The position numbers were made by a program, and so were the translations under genes. Positions 24,543-32,769 of a stretch of 64,000 nucleotides of DNA are shown here, piece by piece (the first letter of the stretch is position 1; every line of letters begins with the position of its first letter). This stretch comes from an uncultured Collinsella sp. (GTDB lineage: Bacteria > Actinomycetota > Coriobacteriia > Coriobacteriales > Coriobacteriaceae). The DNA lies in the NCBI GenBank assembly GCA_902464495.1, contig CABQJK010000005.1:28193-92192 (forward strand), in the 5' to 3' direction. A model generated the notes under the pieces. It saw only the letters and a list, made by a program, of their open reading frames with translations. It was not told the DNA's origin and searched no databases.

Positions 24543-25847
24543 ATGGAGAAAACCGCAGAGCAGCTGCGCCGCGAGCACATTGCCCTAGAGGGCGACACCC
24601 ATGGCAAGAACAAATGGGCGATTCTGTTTACCGTGCTCATCATGACGTTTATGTCGTGTCTGGATTCGACCGTCGTGACCGTGGCGTTGCCCGTGATGCA
24701 AAAGGAGCTGGGCGTGGGCCTCGACCGCATTCAGCTGGTGAGCTCGGTGTACCTGCTTGCGACGTGCGTGGCTATGCTGCCGTTTGGCCGCCTGGGTGAC
24801 GTGCGCGGCAAGGTGGGCGTGTTCCAGCTGGGCGTCATCGTCTTTACGGTCGGCTCGCTGCTTTGTGGTCTTTCGGCCTCGCTCGAGGCTCTTATTCTGG
24901 CACGCATTGTGCAGGGCGTCGGTTGCGCGGCGGCCATGGCAAACAACATGGGCATCATCACCGAGTCGTTTCCAGCGCGCGAGCGCGGCCGTGCCATGGG
25001 CATCCTTGCGACCTTCGTGGCCCTCGGCATGATGTGTGGTCCCGTGCTTGGCGGCATGCTGGTGGCGAGCTTTCCCTGGGAGAGCATCTTCCTCATCAAC
25101 CTGCCCATTGGCGTTATCTCGTTTATCGTGGGGCTCTACACGTTGCCGCATGTTAAGCCGGAGGCCGGCGAGCGTCCCATGTCCCTGATCGAGGCCGCTC
25201 GTCGCTGCTTTGCAAATTCGGCCTTCACCATCAACCTTGCTTGCATGCTCATCGTGTTCGTTGGTATTGGCGCATCTGAGTTTATCCTGCCGTTTTATTT
25301 TCAGGACGCCCACGGCTTTGGTTCCGACATTTCCGGACTGCTCTTTTTGGCGCTTCCGATGGTGAATGCTTTTATCGGCCCGCTTTCGGGCACGATTTCC
25401 GATCGTATTGGTTGCGAGGGCCCCACGGCCGTTGGCCTGGGCGTGTACGTGTGCGGGCTCTTTGCAGTGAGCACGCTCGACGAGCATTCATCGATCCCTG
25501 TCATCGTGTGCTGCGTCGCATTCATGTCGTGCGGCACGTCGATTTTCCAGAGCCCCAATAACTCGCTGTACATGGGTTCGGCCCCGCGCGAGGCGCTCGG
25601 TTTTGCGGGCAGCTTGGGTAGCCTGGCGCGCTATGCGGGTATGGCACTGGGTATTACGGCAGGTTCGCATATCCTTTATGGGCAGATGAGCGTGGCGATG
25701 GGCGAGGCCGTGACCAGTTTTGTTACAGGCCGTCCGGATGTATTCCTATTCGGCTTTCGCTCGGTGTTCTACGTGCTTATGGCTGTGGCCGCCGTGGGCT
25801 TTGCGCTTGCCATGGTGCGTTTGGTGAAGATGCGCGCCCGCCATTAG
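24543..25847 (+). CDS. MFS transporter, DHA2/EmrB-like drug exporter
   Basis: 434 residues, about 12-14 hydrophobic helices. The first helix carries FMSCLDSTVVTVALPVMQ (the D1 motif LDxTVVNVALP of DHA2 exporters), then LPFGRLGDVRGK (motif A), ARIVQGVGCAA (motif B) and GPVLGGML (motif C, the antiporter motif). It is probably a proton-coupled exporter of a small amphiphilic compound; the substrate is unknown. The ATG at 24543 is used because GAAAGG sits six bases before it, too close to an ATG at 24537. Confidence 0.88.
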   Translation: MEKTAEQLRREHIALEGDTHGKNKWAILFTVLIMTFMSCLDSTVVTVALPVMQKELGVGLDRIQLVSSVYLLATCVAMLPFGRLGDVRGKVGVFQLGVIVFTVGSLLCGLSASLEALILARIVQGVGCAAAMANNMGIITESFPARERGRAMGILATFVALGMMCGPVLGGMLVASFPWESIFLINLPIGVISFIVGLYTLPHVKPEAGERPMSLIEAARRCFANSAFTINLACMLIVFVGIGASEFILPFYFQDAHGFGSDISGLLFLALPMVNAFIGPLSGTISDRIGCEGPTAVGLGVYVCGLFAVSTLDEHSSIPVIVCCVAFMSCGTSIFQSPNNSLYMGSAPREALGFAGSLGSLARYAGMALGITAGSHILYGQMSVAMGEAVTSFVTGRPDVFLFGFRSVFYVLMAVAAVGFALAMVRLVKMRARH

Positions 25848-26004
25848 CGTGTTGGGAGGCTGTCTGCCACGATTCGCGCCGTCCCAAAAAGACTGGTTTG
25901 TGGTGCGATGCGGCTTGTGGGGCGGGCGGGGGTCGGTCCGTGGTAGACTATCGAACAACGTTTATTAATCGCGCGGTATCGTTGCCGCGAGAAGGGGTTG
26001 CGCC

Positions 26005-26583
26005 ATGCAGGAGCTTGAGGATCGTATTCGCCATGACGGCATCGTAAAGGCCGGTAACGTCCTTAAGGTTGATGCCTTCCTCAACCACCAATGCGACGTT
26101 GAGCTGTTCGACCACATGGGCGCCGAGTGGGCCCGTCTGTTCGAGGGCGTCGAGATCAACAAGATTCTGACGATCGAGGCTTCGGGCATTGGCATGGCTT
26201 GTATTGCAGCCCAGCATTTTGGCGGCGTGCCGGTGGTCTTTGCCAAGAAGGCGCAGTCCATCAACCTCGACGGCGAGCAGTATGCCACGACCATCTACTC
26301 CTTTACCAAGCAGAAGGAGTACCCGGTCATCGTCGGCAAGCGCTTCCTGTCCGAGGGCGACAAGGTCCTGATCATCGACGACTTCCTGGCCAACGGCTGC
26401 GCGCTTGAGGGCCTTATTAAGATCTGCGAGGCTGCGGGAGCCGAAGTTGCCGGCATTGGCATCGCCGTTGAGAAGGGCTTCCAGGGCGGCGGCGATAAGC
26501 TCCGTAAGCGCGGCTTCCGCGTTGAGAGCCTGGCCCGTATCGCCGATATGGACTGCGAGAACGGCGAGATCACCTTCGCCTAA
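26005..26583 (+). CDS. xpt: Xanthine phosphoribosyltransferase
   Basis: 192 residues. It converts xanthine and PRPP to XMP in purine salvage. [29 protein letters not shown] closely follows the Xpt N-terminus (shown here only for orientation: MQELEDRI to FLNHQ), and [11 protein letters not shown] is the PRPP-binding loop. The 157-base upstream region lacks a purine riboswitch that I can recognise. It is followed by a palindromic terminator. Confidence 0.95.
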   Translation: MQELEDRIRHDGIVKAGNVLKVDAFLNHQCDVELFDHMGAEWARLFEGVEINKILTIEASGIGMACIAAQHFGGVPVVFAKKAQSINLDGEQYATTIYSFTKQKEYPVIVGKRFLSEGDKVLIIDDFLANGCALEGLIKICEAAGAEVAGIGIAVEKGFQGGGDKLRKRGFRVESLARIADMDCENGEITFA

Positions 26584-26611
26584 GCGCGCAACACAAGCGA
26601 TTGGTATGCGA

Positions 26612-26648
26612 TGTGACAAAGGGACTGTCCCTTTGTCACATTTTTTTT
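26612..26648 (+). terminator. Terminator built from a type-B palindrome, copy 1
   Basis: TGTGACAAAGGGA and TCCCTTTGTCACA form a 13-base perfect stem around CTG, followed by eight T. The same 29-base palindrome recurs at 43725-43753 with the central CTG inverted to CAG. Confidence 0.9.
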
Positions 26649-26668
26649 GTATGAGGGGAGGTGTTGAT

Positions 26669-27049
26669 ATGGATGAGAACAAGATGGAATGGCGCGAGTA
26701 TGCGCGCTATGCCGAGATGTCGGCCGAGGAGTTGGCGCGTGATTGCGAGGTGCAGGTGTTTCGCGCGACGGGTCCGGGCGGACAAGGCGTCAACACGACG
26801 GACTCGGCGGTGCGTATGAAGCATGGGCCCACGGGGATTGTTGTGACGGCGCGCGAGAGTCGTAGTCAGTTTCAGAATCGCGCGAGCTGCCTGCGCAAGC
26901 TGAAGGCCGAGCTCGAGCGTCGCGGCCGTCCGCCGCGCCGTCGCGTCAAGACCAAGGTGCCCCAACGCTCGCGCCAGCGCAGACTCAACGACAAGCACTT
27001 CAACGCCATCAAAAAGGCCAACCGCCGCAAGCCGAGCAGCGACGAGTAG
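26669..27049 (+). CDS. Small GGQ-domain peptide release factor-like protein (ArfB/RF-1 domain type)
   Basis: 126 residues, essentially one RF-1 domain. [20 protein letters not shown] holds the catalytic GGQ that triggers peptidyl-tRNA hydrolysis in the ribosome; the C-terminus is strongly basic ([31 protein letters not shown]), as in ArfB/YaeJ, which rescues stalled ribosomes with such a tail in the mRNA channel. No codon-recognition domain is present. Rescue function is inference from layout. GAGGGGAGG precedes the ATG at 26669; an ATG at 26651 is in frame but would contain that site. Confidence 0.85.
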   Translation: MDENKMEWREYARYAEMSAEELARDCEVQVFRATGPGGQGVNTTDSAVRMKHGPTGIVVTARESRSQFQNRASCLRKLKAELERRGRPPRRRVKTKVPQRSRQRRLNDKHFNAIKKANRRKPSSDE

Positions 27050-27057
27050 CCTCCTCA

Positions 27058-27127
27058 TAAGTTGCGGTGAAATAGGGACTGTTGGGCTGTCAAAGCCGCA
27101 AAACAGTCCCTATTTCACCGCAACTTA
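27058..27127. repeat. Type-C palindromic element with perfect 26-base arms
   Basis: Positions 27058-27083 and 27102-27127 are exact inverted copies (core GTTGCGGTGAAATAGGGACT). The 18-base loop holds a GGCT/AGCC mini-stem. It lies between convergent genes and may terminate both, but no U-tract follows on either strand. Confidence 0.85.
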
Positions 27128-27134
27128 GGGGTGG

Positions 27135-28097
27135 CTAGCGGGTGGGGCGCCAGACTTGGAGGGCGCCGCCGAGGATGTCGACCTCGATGCGTGAGGCGAC
27201 GATGGGCTCGCCGTCGGTCTGGATGGGGTAGTTGGGCTCCTCGAAGGTGAGTTCGGCATGGCGGCAGCGGCGCATGCGCACCGGCGGCAGCTTGGTGTGG
27301 TGGCCATCCTTGGCCGAAAGGAACATGGGCAGGGCGACTGCACGGGGCACGGGACCGCATGCGTAACAAACGTCGAGGATACCGTCGCAGGGGTCGGCGT
27401 CGGGGCAGATGCGATAGCCCGAGCCATAGGTGGGACCCAGCTGGATGGCCATGATAATCGCCCGCACGCGCTCGGCGGGCGCGCCGTCAAAGCTGACCGT
27501 CATGGGGTAGTTGCGGTAGCGCAGCCCAAACTGCTCCAGGCCCGAAAGGGTATAGAGCGGAGCGCCGGTAAGTCCCGTCTTCTTGCGCAGCTCGGTGGTG
27601 CCCAGGCCGATGGCGGCGTCAATGCCGACGGAGAGCGTCTGGTCGTAATACTCGACGGCCGCCTCGCCGCTGCCGCTTGCGGGGTTCCACGAGCGAATGC
27701 GCCCGATGTCCTGACGCTGCAGCTCGCAGGTGAGCAGGGCGCCAAAATCTTTTCCGGAAAAATCATCGATGCCGAGCGTCTGGGCAAAATCGTTGCCGGA
27801 GCCCACGGGCAGGACGGCAAGCGCCGGTCGGGCTGCCTCTTCTTGCGTCATCAAGCCATTGACGACCTCGTGGATCACGCCGTCGCCGCCGAGTGCGATA
27901 ACCGTGCGGTAGCCCTGGGCCTGCGCGGCAAGTTCTTTGGCGTGTCCCATGTACTCGGTCAGCACCAGGTCAAACTGGGATGAGCGCGCGGTCATGTCCA
28001 AAAAGCGCTGCAGGCGCTCAGCCACTTCGCGTGCCGCGCCCGATTGGGCGGCGGGATTGGCGATGATGAGCGTGCGGCCAAAATCAGTTGCATGCAT
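27135..28097 (-). CDS. Diacylglycerol kinase-family lipid kinase (YegS/DagK-like)
   Basis: 320 residues. The DAGK catalytic signature is visible: TLIIANPAAQSG, then VIALGGDGVIHEVVNGLM with the nucleotide-binding GGDG, and LAVLPVGSGNDFAQTLGI. It probably phosphorylates diacylglycerol or a related lipid at the membrane surface. The C-terminal beta domain ends with QTDGEPI, normal for the family. The exact lipid substrate cannot be told. The ATG at 28097 is the only well placed start; the ClC channel gene lies upstream on the same strand, 87 bases away. Confidence 0.88.
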   Translation of the reverse strand: MHATDFGRTLIIANPAAQSGAAREVAERLQRFLDMTARSSQFDLVLTEYMGHAKELAAQAQGYRTVIALGGDGVIHEVVNGLMTQEEAARPALAVLPVGSGNDFAQTLGIDDFSGKDFGALLTCELQRQDIGRIRSWNPASGSGEAAVEYYDQTLSVGIDAAIGLGTTELRKKTGLTGAPLYTLSGLEQFGLRYRNYPMTVSFDGAPAERVRAIIMAIQLGPTYGSGYRICPDADPCDGILDVCYACGPVPRAVALPMFLSAKDGHHTKLPPVRMRRCRHAELTFEEPNYPIQTDGEPIVASRIEVDILGGALQVWRPTR

Positions 28098-28184
28098 GGG
28101 GCGACTCCCGGCGTATGGCGTGACGGTGCGGTCGCGTTCGGGTTACGTTGCCCCCGATTGTGGCTGCACGGCGAATACTTGCGT

Positions 28185-29606
28185 CTACTCTATCAGGTCG
28201 TTGTGGCGCTCGATAGCCTCTGCCACCGTGCCACCCTCGTCAACAATGAGCGAACGGCGCTTGGGCGAGATAATGCGCTGCGCGGGATACACGCCGCGGT
28301 GGCCGCCGGCAAGATAGCTGATAAACGCAACGATGACAAAGAACCCGGCCGCTGTGCCGTGGAACAGGTCGATGGCCATCATACAGGTGGTGATGGGCAC
28401 GTTGAGGCCGGCGCAGAACACGCCGAGCATGCCGAGGGCCGCCAGAAAGCTGGGGTCGATGCCGGCGAGGCAGCCGATCCAGCCGCCAAGTGCAGCTCCA
28501 ATGCCAAACAACGGTGTGACCTCGCCGCCTTGGAAGCCGGCGCCCAGAGTGAGCGCCGTCACGACCAACTTGATGGCTGCGTCGGCGAGGGTCGTATTGC
28601 CGGCGAAACCGGCGCCCGAGAGCCAAGTGGCAAGGCCGGCGTACTTCCAGGCATCGAGCACCGCGTAAGCTGCGAGCACCACGAGTGCGCCTACGAGCGC
28701 GCGAACAAGATAGTTGGTGATAAAGCGGTCGTAGAGGCTCTTGACGGTTCGAACCGACCAGGCAAAGAGTCGCGCGGTCAGTCCAAAGATAATGGCGCTG
28801 ACGACGACGATGGCGACCGTTCGGGGTGTCATATCGGGGACGCTGGCGATGACGTTCGCCTCATACTCGGTGCCCAGGGCAAGCGACGTAAAGTAGCCGG
28901 TAAACGAGGCGATGAGGCAGTAGATGCCGGCGGTGTAGTCGATCTTGCCGATAAAGCACATTTCCATGCCAAAGAAGGCGCCGGCGAGGGGCGAGCCGAA
29001 CACGGCGCCAAAGGCAGACGAGATGCCGGCGAGCATGAGGTCGTGATGGTCGTGCTTTTTGAGATGGGCGAGGTTTGAGATGTTGCTGGCGATGGTGCCG
29101 CCGATCTGCACCGCAGCGCCCTCGCGTCCGGCCGAGCCGCCTGTCAGGTGCGTAAGCGTGGAGCAGACAAAGGTGAGGACGGCCATGCGGGCATGGATGA
29201 GACGGGTGCCCAGGGCAGAGTCGATGACCAGGTTGTTGCCACGTTTGGCGGCAAGGCCATGGTTCTTATACACCCATGCGGTGGCGACACCTACGGCGGG
29301 GAGCAGGGCGTAGATCCACGCATGGTGCTCGCGATAATCGGTCGCGATGTTCAGCGAGGCCAAAAATGCCCAGGCGGCAACACCCATGGCGAGCGAGACG
29401 ATCACGACGAGCACGAGCAGCTTGGCGCTCGCGAGCAGATTGCGGGCGTTACGGCGCGTGTCGGCGGCCAAGAGATGCTCAGAGCGGGTGAGCTGATGCC
29501 TGCCGGCCATGATGACGTCATTCAGGGAGAAGAAGCCTCCCTCATCGAGCGGCAGGGAATTGTCTTGCTCTTCGCTTTCGCTGTCTGATGTGTCGGTAAA
29601 AGCCAT
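28185..29606 (-). CDS. ClC-family chloride channel or transporter
   Basis: 473 residues with ~11 hydrophobic helices after a ~60-residue acidic then charged N-terminus. ClC filter motifs are recognisable: GGSAGREGAAVQIGG (GREGP-type, with the gating Glu), GSPLAGAFFGMEM, and GAGFQGGEVTPLFGIGAALGG. It moves Cl- or F- (or exchanges them for H+) across the cytoplasmic membrane. The second residue of the canonical GxGIP element cannot be located with confidence, so channel versus antiporter is open. No C-terminal CBS domains. Confidence 0.88.
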   Translation of the reverse strand: MAFTDTSDSESEEQDNSLPLDEGGFFSLNDVIMAGRHQLTRSEHLLAADTRRNARNLLASAKLLVLVVIVSLAMGVAAWAFLASLNIATDYREHHAWIYALLPAVGVATAWVYKNHGLAAKRGNNLVIDSALGTRLIHARMAVLTFVCSTLTHLTGGSAGREGAAVQIGGTIASNISNLAHLKKHDHHDLMLAGISSAFGAVFGSPLAGAFFGMEMCFIGKIDYTAGIYCLIASFTGYFTSLALGTEYEANVIASVPDMTPRTVAIVVVSAIIFGLTARLFAWSVRTVKSLYDRFITNYLVRALVGALVVLAAYAVLDAWKYAGLATWLSGAGFAGNTTLADAAIKLVVTALTLGAGFQGGEVTPLFGIGAALGGWIGCLAGIDPSFLAALGMLGVFCAGLNVPITTCMMAIDLFHGTAAGFFVIVAFISYLAGGHRGVYPAQRIISPKRRSLIVDEGGTVAEAIERHNDLIE

Positions 29607-29818
29607 GGTGTCCTCTTCTTTAGTTACAACGCAAGCATTATAGAGCGTGACAAACGCGTCAAGCCGGTGGGTTGGTTTCGGTTCTGTTTCGTGCCCTGTA
29701 ACCGACAGGTGTATTCGCGAGTGCAGGCCGTCTCACGGTTGAGCGGCGGGGGATTATACTGAATAAAACATAAAGAATCGGCGCCCTTGTTACGCGCCGC
29801 GATCTGTAAGAGGTGCAT

Positions 29819-31081
29819 ATGGCAGAGAAGCTCATTCCGTTGGAGGACGCGCAGGCAATTGTCTTGTCGCATGTGAGTCCGACCGGGGTTGTCGAGATTC
29901 CCGTATGGCAGGCGGCGGGTCTTCCTTTGGCTGAGGATGCTGTGGCCGATATCGACATCTCGCCATTTGCCAACAGCGCCATGGACGGTTATGCCGTGCG
30001 CGCCGTCGACCTTGGTGCGGCCACCGGCGATACTCCGGTGACGCTTTCCGTTGTCGGGCACGAGGCAGCGGGTCATGTGTTTGAGGGCACGATCGGCGCG
30101 GGCGAGACGGTCCGCATTATGACGGGCGCGCCGGTGCCAGAGGGCGCCGATGCCGTGGTGAAGTACGAGATCGTCGACGTGCTCGACGGCGATGGCAACG
30201 AGGGCTCGCACGTCCGCTTCTCGGCGCCGGCTAAGGTGGGGGAGAACGTTCGCTCTGCTGCCGAAGAAGCCCATGCCGGCGACGTCGTGATGCGTGCCGG
30301 TGAGGTTGTGGCGCCGGCTGGTGCGGGCCTGCTGGCAAGCGCCGGGTACGCGAGCGTGAAGGTGCACGCCGCACCGCGCGTGGGCATCATCTCGCTGGGC
30401 ACGGAGCTGGTTGCTCCAAGTGAGCTTCCGGCGCGTGGCCAGATTCGCGATTCCAACTCCTCGGCGCTGATGGCCGAGGCACTCGATGCCGGTGCCGAGC
30501 CTGTCTTCTATGGCATTGCGCCCGACGACGAGCAGGCGATATCCGAGCTCGTACACCGCGCGGTGCGCGAGTGCGATTTTGCCATTACGAGCGGTGGCGC
30601 CTCGGCGGGCGACTACGACTACGTGACGGCGCTGGTCCAGCGCGAGGGCGAGGTCCTGTTCGATCGCATCTCGATGCGTCCCGGCAAGGCCATCACGTTT
30701 GGACTGCTCGGCGGCAAACCGTACCTGGGGCTTTCGGGTAATCCCGCTGCGGCTTACGTGGGCTTTGAGATGCTCGCGCGCCCGGCGATTCGCAAGATGC
30801 GCGGCTTTGCCGAGGGGGCGCGTCCTGTGCAACAGGCAATGCTGACACACGGAGTGAAGAAGCGCCAAGACCGTCGCTTTTATGACCGCGCCACGGTTGT
30901 GCGCGATGCCCAGACCGGCGAGCTTATGGTGACCGAGGCCAAGACGCAGAATTCGGCGCTGCTCGGCACGATGCAGCGGGCCAACTGCCTGCTGCGTATT
31001 GACGAAGGTCCGTGCGAGCTTGCGGCGGGCGATGTCGTGGACGTTGTTCGCGTCGACCTGCCCGAGGAAACGGTGCTATAG
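29819..31081 (+). CDS. moeA: Molybdopterin molybdenumtransferase
   Basis: 420 residues, typical MoeA. It inserts molybdate into adenylated molybdopterin to complete the cofactor. FANSAMDGYAVRA (N-terminal domain), IISLGTELVAP, TSGGASAGDYDYV and the C-terminal LGLSGNPAAAYVGFEML identify it. The ATG at 29819 is preceded by GTAAGAGG. It is 10 bases upstream of mogA and opens a run of molybdenum genes that continues to modC. Confidence 0.95.
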   Translation: MAEKLIPLEDAQAIVLSHVSPTGVVEIPVWQAAGLPLAEDAVADIDISPFANSAMDGYAVRAVDLGAATGDTPVTLSVVGHEAAGHVFEGTIGAGETVRIMTGAPVPEGADAVVKYEIVDVLDGDGNEGSHVRFSAPAKVGENVRSAAEEAHAGDVVMRAGEVVAPAGAGLLASAGYASVKVHAAPRVGIISLGTELVAPSELPARGQIRDSNSSALMAEALDAGAEPVFYGIAPDDEQAISELVHRAVRECDFAITSGGASAGDYDYVTALVQREGEVLFDRISMRPGKAITFGLLGGKPYLGLSGNPAAAYVGFEMLARPAIRKMRGFAEGARPVQQAMLTHGVKKRQDRRFYDRATVVRDAQTGELMVTEAKTQNSALLGTMQRANCLLRIDEGPCELAAGDVVDVVRVDLPEETVL

Positions 31082-31091
31082 GAGGAAGACT

Positions 31092-31571
31092 ATGGAGTTG
31101 AAGATATCGATCGTGACCTGCTCGGACACGCGCGATCTTGCTCAGGATGAGGCTGGAGCAGCACTCGAGGAACTTATCGAGGCGCAGAGCTGGACGGTCG
31201 CCTCACATGTGGTTGTGCGCGACGACGTCAGCGAGATTGGTGATGCCATTGTGGAAGCCGCCGATGAGTGCCACGCCAATGTCGTGCTCACCTGCGGCGG
31301 CACGGGACTTTCGATGCGCGACGTGACGCCCGAGGCAACGCGCGCCGTCTGCGACCGCGATGTGCCGGGCATTGCCGAGGCGATTCGCGCGTACTCGATG
31401 ACCAAGACGCGCCGCGCGATGCTGTCGCGCGCCGTGTGCATGCAACGCGGTCATACACTTGTCGTAAACTTTCCCGGATCCACCAAGGCAGCCCGCGAAA
31501 GCTGGGAGGCGATTGCCGACCAGCTGGAACACGCGGCACAGATGACGGCGGGCGGCGGACACACCAAATAA
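31092..31571 (+). CDS. mog: Molybdopterin adenylyltransferase (MogA/MoaB family)
   Basis: 159 residues. The core TCGGTGLSMRDVTPEATRAV is the MPT-binding signature of MogA/MoaB, which adenylates molybdopterin before MoeA acts; VVNFPGSTKAARESWEAI is the C-terminal block. GGAGGAAGAC precedes the ATG at 31092. It is translated right after MoeA, its pathway partner. Confidence 0.94.
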   Translation: MELKISIVTCSDTRDLAQDEAGAALEELIEAQSWTVASHVVVRDDVSEIGDAIVEAADECHANVVLTCGGTGLSMRDVTPEATRAVCDRDVPGIAEAIRAYSMTKTRRAMLSRAVCMQRGHTLVVNFPGSTKAARESWEAIADQLEHAAQMTAGGGHTK

Positions 31572-31584
31572 GTGTTTCACCTGC

Positions 31585-31618
31585 GGCGGAGTGACCCGAA
31601 CGGTTGCTCCGCCTTTTT
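31585..31618 (+). terminator. Terminator after mog
   Basis: GGCGGAG pairs with CTCCGCC around a 16-base loop, followed by TTTTT. It separates the cofactor genes from modABC. Confidence 0.85.
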
Positions 31619-31663
31619 GCTTGATGCCGAGGTGAAGTCGATGCGTGTCGTAATCTGAAAATA

Positions 31664-31716
31664 TATTCTCATGCGAGAATAATTTCTCACTGCCATTATT
31701 CGCGCTGAAGTATAAT
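31664..31716 (+). promoter_or_regulatory. Candidate operator and -10 box upstream of modA
   Basis: TATTCTC-ATGC-GAGAATA (31664-31681) is an inverted repeat about 30 bases upstream of a TATAAT (31711-31716) that has no good -35. TAATCTGA occurs twice as a direct repeat (31651-31658, 31713-31720). The layout suggests an activator or molybdate-responsive site; it does not match the E. coli ModE box. Confidence 0.45.
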
Positions 31717-31776
31717 CTGATTACAGAATAAAGCCCGCGGTGGGGTGCCCGGGCACAAGGTCCGAAAGGGGTCAAT

Positions 31777-32652
31777 ATGTTCGATATGGTTTCTCGCCGC
31801 GGTTTCGTTTCGCTTTCTGCCGCTGCTGCCGCCGGCCTTGGCCTTGCTGGCTGCTCGGGTAACAAGGAGTCCGAGTCTGCTGGTTCCGACGCAGGTTCTG
31901 CCAAGTCCTCCTCTAAGAAGAAGGCCGTCGAGCTGCAGATTTTCGCCGCCAACTCGCTCGAGAAGGCCCTTCCCGAGGTCCAGGAACTCTACACCGACCA
32001 GACCGGCACCACCTTTGCCGACACGCAGTTCAAGGCCTCTGGCGACCTGGTCGAGCAGATGAAGGCCGGCGCTGCCGTCGACGTGCTCATCACCGCTTCC
32101 AAGGGCACCATGGACGATGCCGAGACTGCCGAGCTCGTCGACACCGACACCCGTGAGGACATGTTCGTCAACGACCTCGTGATCATTCGCGCCGAGGGCT
32201 CCGACACCAAGGTCGAGGCCATCGCCGATGTCGCGAACCTGGACGGCAAGATCGCCATCGGCGACGCCAAGACCGTTCCGGCCGGCAAGTACGCCAACCA
32301 GGCGCTGGCCTCCGTCGGCCTCTACACCGGCACCGAGGGCGACGACGGCGAGTACGCGCCCGAGATTGCCGACAAGGTCGCGCTGGCCGATAAGGTCGGC
32401 ACCGCTGCCGCCTACGTGTCCACGGGCGACTGCGTGGCAGGTTTTGTCTACAGCTCCGACATCTACCGCTACGACGGCATCGAGGAGGCCTTCGTGTGCC
32501 CCGAGGATTCGCACAAGCCCATTGTGTACCCGGGCGCCGTGGCCGAGAGCTCCGAGCATGCCGACGAGGCCAAGGCGTTCATCGACTTCTGCCTTTCCAA
32601 CAAGAAGGCGCAGAAGATTTGGGCTAAGTACGGCTTTGAGCTTTCCGAGTAG
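31777..32652 (+). CDS. modA: Molybdate ABC transporter substrate-binding lipoprotein
   Basis: 291 residues. The N-terminus has a twin-arginine-like SRRGF followed by a hydrophobic core and lipobox LAGC, so it is probably exported folded and lipid-anchored; a Ser/Lys-rich linker follows. The mature part has the ModA pattern IFAANSLEKALPEV, QFKASGDLVEQMKAGAAVDVLITAS and AAAYVSTGDCVAGFVYSSD. It captures molybdate or tungstate for ModBC. GAAAGGGG precedes the ATG at 31777. Confidence 0.92.
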   Translation: MFDMVSRRGFVSLSAAAAAGLGLAGCSGNKESESAGSDAGSAKSSSKKKAVELQIFAANSLEKALPEVQELYTDQTGTTFADTQFKASGDLVEQMKAGAAVDVLITASKGTMDDAETAELVDTDTREDMFVNDLVIIRAEGSDTKVEAIADVANLDGKIAIGDAKTVPAGKYANQALASVGLYTGTEGDDGEYAPEIADKVALADKVGTAAAYVSTGDCVAGFVYSSDIYRYDGIEEAFVCPEDSHKPIVYPGAVAESSEHADEAKAFIDFCLSNKKAQKIWAKYGFELSE

Positions 32653-32684
32653 TGCAGAAGAGCGCTGCATAACGATATGCTTGA

Positions 32685-32717
32685 GGGCGGGCGTTCTTGC
32701 GATCGCCCGCCCTTTTT
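32685..32717 (+). terminator. Hairpin terminator between modA and modB
   Basis: GGGCGGGCG pairs perfectly with CGCCCGCCC, followed by TTTTTAG. Placed inside the mod operon, it likely gives more binding protein than permease through partial read-through. Confidence 0.85.
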
Positions 32718-32769
32718 AGATTGAAGCGGCGCGCCTGCGCGTCGTTACCCTTTGTTTGAGGAGTCGCCC

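Noticed and set aside
25848..26004. Purine riboswitch upstream of xpt
   Set aside because: The conserved purine-riboswitch junction and loop sequences are not found in this 157-base gap.
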